NCBI RefSeq assembly: GCF_046546515.1
Contig: NZ_JBKHKJ010000004.1
Location: 124,001-188,000 of the forward strand
Source of the DNA: Parasediminibacterium sp046546515
GTDB taxonomy: Bacteria > Bacteroidota > Bacteroidia > Chitinophagales > Chitinophagaceae
Length of the DNA: 64,000 nucleotides
Direction of reading: 5' to 3'
Every line of letters begins with the position of its first letter. The stretch's first letter is position 1. This document shows positions 62,216-64,000 of this stretch, piece after piece. The notes under the pieces are model-generated. The model was not told the origin of the DNA and made no database searches. It saw nothing but the letters and a program-made list of their open reading frames with translations. The position numbers and the translations under genes are program-made.

Positions 62216-63442
62216 ATGCAATGCAGATTTTGTACAACACCGCTTACCAACGTTTTCATAGATTTATTTAATTCGCCCGCCTCTAATTCATACCTAACGG
62301 CTGAGGAATTGAACGAGCCGGAAACATTTTACCCATTAAAAGTATATACCTGCCCCGAATGTTTCTTGGTACAGGTAGATGAATATAAAAAATCGGATGC
62401 TATTTTCGATAGCAACTATGCGTATTTCTCGTCCTATTCTACCAGTTGGCTGGCACACGCCAAAGCGTATGTGGAAAAAATGATTGGGCGTTTTGCATTT
62501 GATGCAAACTCACAGGTGATAGAAATAGCATCCAACGATGGGTATTTATTGCAATATTTCAAGCAAAAAGGCGTGCCTGTTTTGGGGATAGAACCCACTG
62601 CAAACACAGCTAAAGTAGCCCTTGAAAAAGGGATAAAATCGGTGGTTGATTTTTTTGGGGTAAGGCTAGCCAAAGAGTTAGTCGCAAAAGGTATAAAAGC
62701 AGATTTGTTGCTGGGCAATAATGTGTTGGCCCATGTGCCTGATATTTTAGATTTTGTAGGTGGGATGAAATATATACTGGCAGACAAAGGCGTAATAACA
62801 ATGGAGTTCCCCCATTTGATGAAATTGGTAGATGAGAACCAGTTTGACACCATATACCATGAGCATTTCTCCTACTTGTCTTTTTACACAGTACAGCAAA
62901 TTTTTGAGTCGCAGGGGCTTGAAATGTTCGATGTGGAGGAAGTATCTACGCATGGAGGCTCGCTTCGCATATATGCAAAGCATAAAGCAGATGCCAGCAA
63001 AGCAATAGCTGGCAATGTGGCTGCATTATTGGAAAAGGAAGCAGGAAAGGGCATGAAAACAATGGCCTATTACGAGGGATTTACCAAAAAAGCATTGAAA
63101 GTAAAGATTGATCTAATTAGTTTTTTAATAGAACAAAAAAGGGCAGGCAAAAAAGTAGCTGCTTATGGTGCTGCTGCTAAGGGTAATACTTTGCTAAACT
63201 ACTGCGGCATTAAATCTGATTTGATTGATTATGTAGTAGATGCCAACCCACATAAGCAAGATAAGTTCCTACCGGCTAGCCATATACCCGTGCTTAGTGA
63301 AGCCCACCTGAAAAAAGACCAACCAGATTTTGTTATCATCCTTCCTTGGAACCTGAAGGCTGAAATAACAAAGCAATTGGCATATATAAGCGATTGGGGC
63401 GGCAAATTTTTAGTGCCTATACCAGAGGTGGAAGTACTTTAA
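62216..63442 (+). CDS. Sugar C-methyltransferase (TcaB9/NovU type)
   Basis: 408 residues. An N-terminal zinc-binding region (CRFCTTPL and CPECFLVQ, four Cys), a SAM-binding core (VIEIASNDGYLLQYFKQKG), LLLGNNVLAHVPDI, MEFPHLMKLVDENQFDTIYH with the His of EHFSY, and a C-terminal domain (KVAAYGAAAKGNTLLNYCG) match sugar C-3/C-5 methyltransferases such as TcaB9 and NovU. The substrate would be a 4-keto-deoxyhexose bound to a nucleotide. With rfbF in the cluster, a branched CDP-sugar is the likely product. Confidence 0.9.
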   Translation: MQCRFCTTPLTNVFIDLFNSPASNSYLTAEELNEPETFYPLKVYTCPECFLVQVDEYKKSDAIFDSNYAYFSSYSTSWLAHAKAYVEKMIGRFAFDANSQVIEIASNDGYLLQYFKQKGVPVLGIEPTANTAKVALEKGIKSVVDFFGVRLAKELVAKGIKADLLLGNNVLAHVPDILDFVGGMKYILADKGVITMEFPHLMKLVDENQFDTIYHEHFSYLSFYTVQQIFESQGLEMFDVEEVSTHGGSLRIYAKHKADASKAIAGNVAALLEKEAGKGMKTMAYYEGFTKKALKVKIDLISFLIEQKRAGKKVAAYGAAAKGNTLLNYCGIKSDLIDYVVDANPHKQDKFLPASHIPVLSEAHLKKDQPDFVIILPWNLKAEITKQLAYISDWGGKFLVPIPEVEVL

Positions 63443-63450
63443 TTTTTTTT

Positions 63451-63557
63451 CGCCATAAAGGCACTAATACACGAAGAAGCACAAAAAAAAGAAGAAAAGA
63501 ATTGAAATATTTTTTTCTTTCTCCTTCGTGCTGCTTGAGCCTTAGAGTCTTTGTGGC
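63451..63557. repeat. Z-repeat copy 8
   Basis: CGCCATAAAGGCACTAATAC at the left and TAGAGTCTTTGTGGC at the right, with the purine-rich then pyrimidine-rich centre (AAAAAAGAAGAAAAG ... TTTCTTTCTCC) of the family. It starts 9 bp after the methyltransferase stop and ends 32 bp before the next start codon. Confidence 0.75.
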
Positions 63558-63588
63558 AAAAAAGCAGAAATGGCAAAAAACCAATGCA

Positions 63589-64000
63589 ATGAGCAGGTAC
63601 TATTCTTACTTAAATACTGCAAAGCAAATCATTGCCAGTTACGATGGGGCGTTGCCATTGGCTACTTGGCTAAAGCCATTTTTTGCTTCCCGCAAGCAAA
63701 TGGGCAGCCGGGATAGGCGGGAAGTAGCCTCGATGGTTTACCAATATTACCGCCTTGGCAATTCTTTGCCAAATGCTATTGTAGAAGATAGGATTTGTTC
63801 AGCCATTTTGTTATGTAATAATTTGCCACATGCCTTGTTGGCATTGCTGAAACCAGACTGGAATGAACAAATAACGCTTCCTATCGATAAAAAATTGCCC
63901 TTAATTTATAATACAAATATTAAGCAACTATTCCCTTTTTTGGGCGAAACAGACAAAGAGGTGAATAATAATGATTTTATATTGTCGCACCTTATTCAGC
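63589..64000 (+). CDS. RsmB/Sun-type 16S rRNA m5C methyltransferase, N-terminal part (cut by window edge)
   Basis: 137 codons from ATG 63589 remain inside the window. The start MSRYYSYLNTAKQIIASYDG followed by LPLATWLKPFFASRKQMGSR and RREVASMVYQYYRLGNSLPN is the NusB-like N-terminal region of Bacteroidota RsmB/Fmu-type methyltransferases. The SAM-binding domain with the catalytic Cys lies beyond the edge. The assignment rests on this N-terminal pattern only. Confidence 0.75.
   Translation, partial: MSRYYSYLNTAKQIIASYDGALPLATWLKPFFASRKQMGSRDRREVASMVYQYYRLGNSLPNAIVEDRICSAILLCNNLPHALLALLKPDWNEQITLPIDKKLPLIYNTNIKQLFPFLGETDKEVNNNDFILSHLIQ

Overview
The window looks like chromosomal DNA of a Bacteroidota bacterium, most likely of the Chitinophagaceae/Chitinophagales type. 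This is inferred from gene content, not from a marker-gene tree. The supporting signs are secreted proteins with type IX secretion C-termini (two kinds: the type A sorting domain and the gliding-motility CHU_C domain), a bacillithiol deacetylase (BshB1), a B-type L31 protein, DUF3078 and DUF4926 proteins, few Shine-Dalgarno sites, and several promoter-like TAnnTTTG boxes. Base composition is AT-rich throughout, except for an IS4-type transposase running off the left edge.

Layout. 1-1.5 kb: IS4-family transposase fragment beside an AT-rich RES-like gene. 1.6-8.7 kb: PolX-like protein, small membrane protein, methyltransferase, and a three-gene proton-translocating transhydrogenase operon (pntAA-pntAB-pntB). 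9-16.4 kb: biotin synthase, DUF2809, Sel1-repeat protein, a divergent ATP-grasp/flippase pair, OsmC, and a MetZ-like sulfhydrylase. 16.5-23.4 kb: SGNH/CE2-like esterase, a 1,528-residue PKD-repeat surface protein, and a YitT membrane protein. 24.8-36.2 kb: DUF3078 protein, HDAC-like deacetylase, GH77 amylomaltase with starch-binding modules, YkgJ, a DUF6580-like membrane protein, mannose-6-phosphate isomerase, YraN, acyltransferase 3, DoxX, LpxR. 37.4-46.4 kb: DUF4926 beside a broken gene, an SBBP-repeat T9SS protein, DnaK, BshB1, L31, YajQ, a lipoprotein, and an aminotransferase. 47.2-53.6 kb: Lon behind a duplicated 70-bp promoter-like unit, a HepT/MntA-like pair, a GH13 enzyme and an APC permease. 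53.7-59.5 kb: an M36 metalloprotease and a LamG/DNRLRE protein, both T9SS cargo. 59.7-63.4 kb: a four-gene CDP-sugar cluster (RfbF, SDR, RmlC-like epimerase, C-methyltransferase), followed by the start of an RsmB/Sun-type rRNA methyltransferase cut by the right edge.

Functional themes are central metabolism and stress (Pnt, BioB, MetZ, DnaK, Lon, BshB1), alpha-glucan use (GH77, GH13), surface polysaccharide synthesis (flippase, RfbF cluster, acyltransferase) and T9SS-exported proteins.

The most unusual content is between the genes. There are at least three kinds of non-coding element with transposition scars. Element A has two diverged copies of about 0.5 kb with terminal inverted repeats, 8-9 bp flanking direct repeats and an internal 11-bp repeat array. 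Element B (642 bp) is nested inside one copy of A and has its own 14-bp inverted termini and 8-bp flanking repeats. Element C (290 bp) has 22-bp inverted termini and a perfect 10-bp flanking duplication. A separate family of long imperfect inverted repeats, with arms reading roughly GCCAC-AAAGGCAC-AAAG and TTTGTGGC, lies next to many gene ends. I found no tRNA, rRNA or CRISPR array. All identities were judged by eye.
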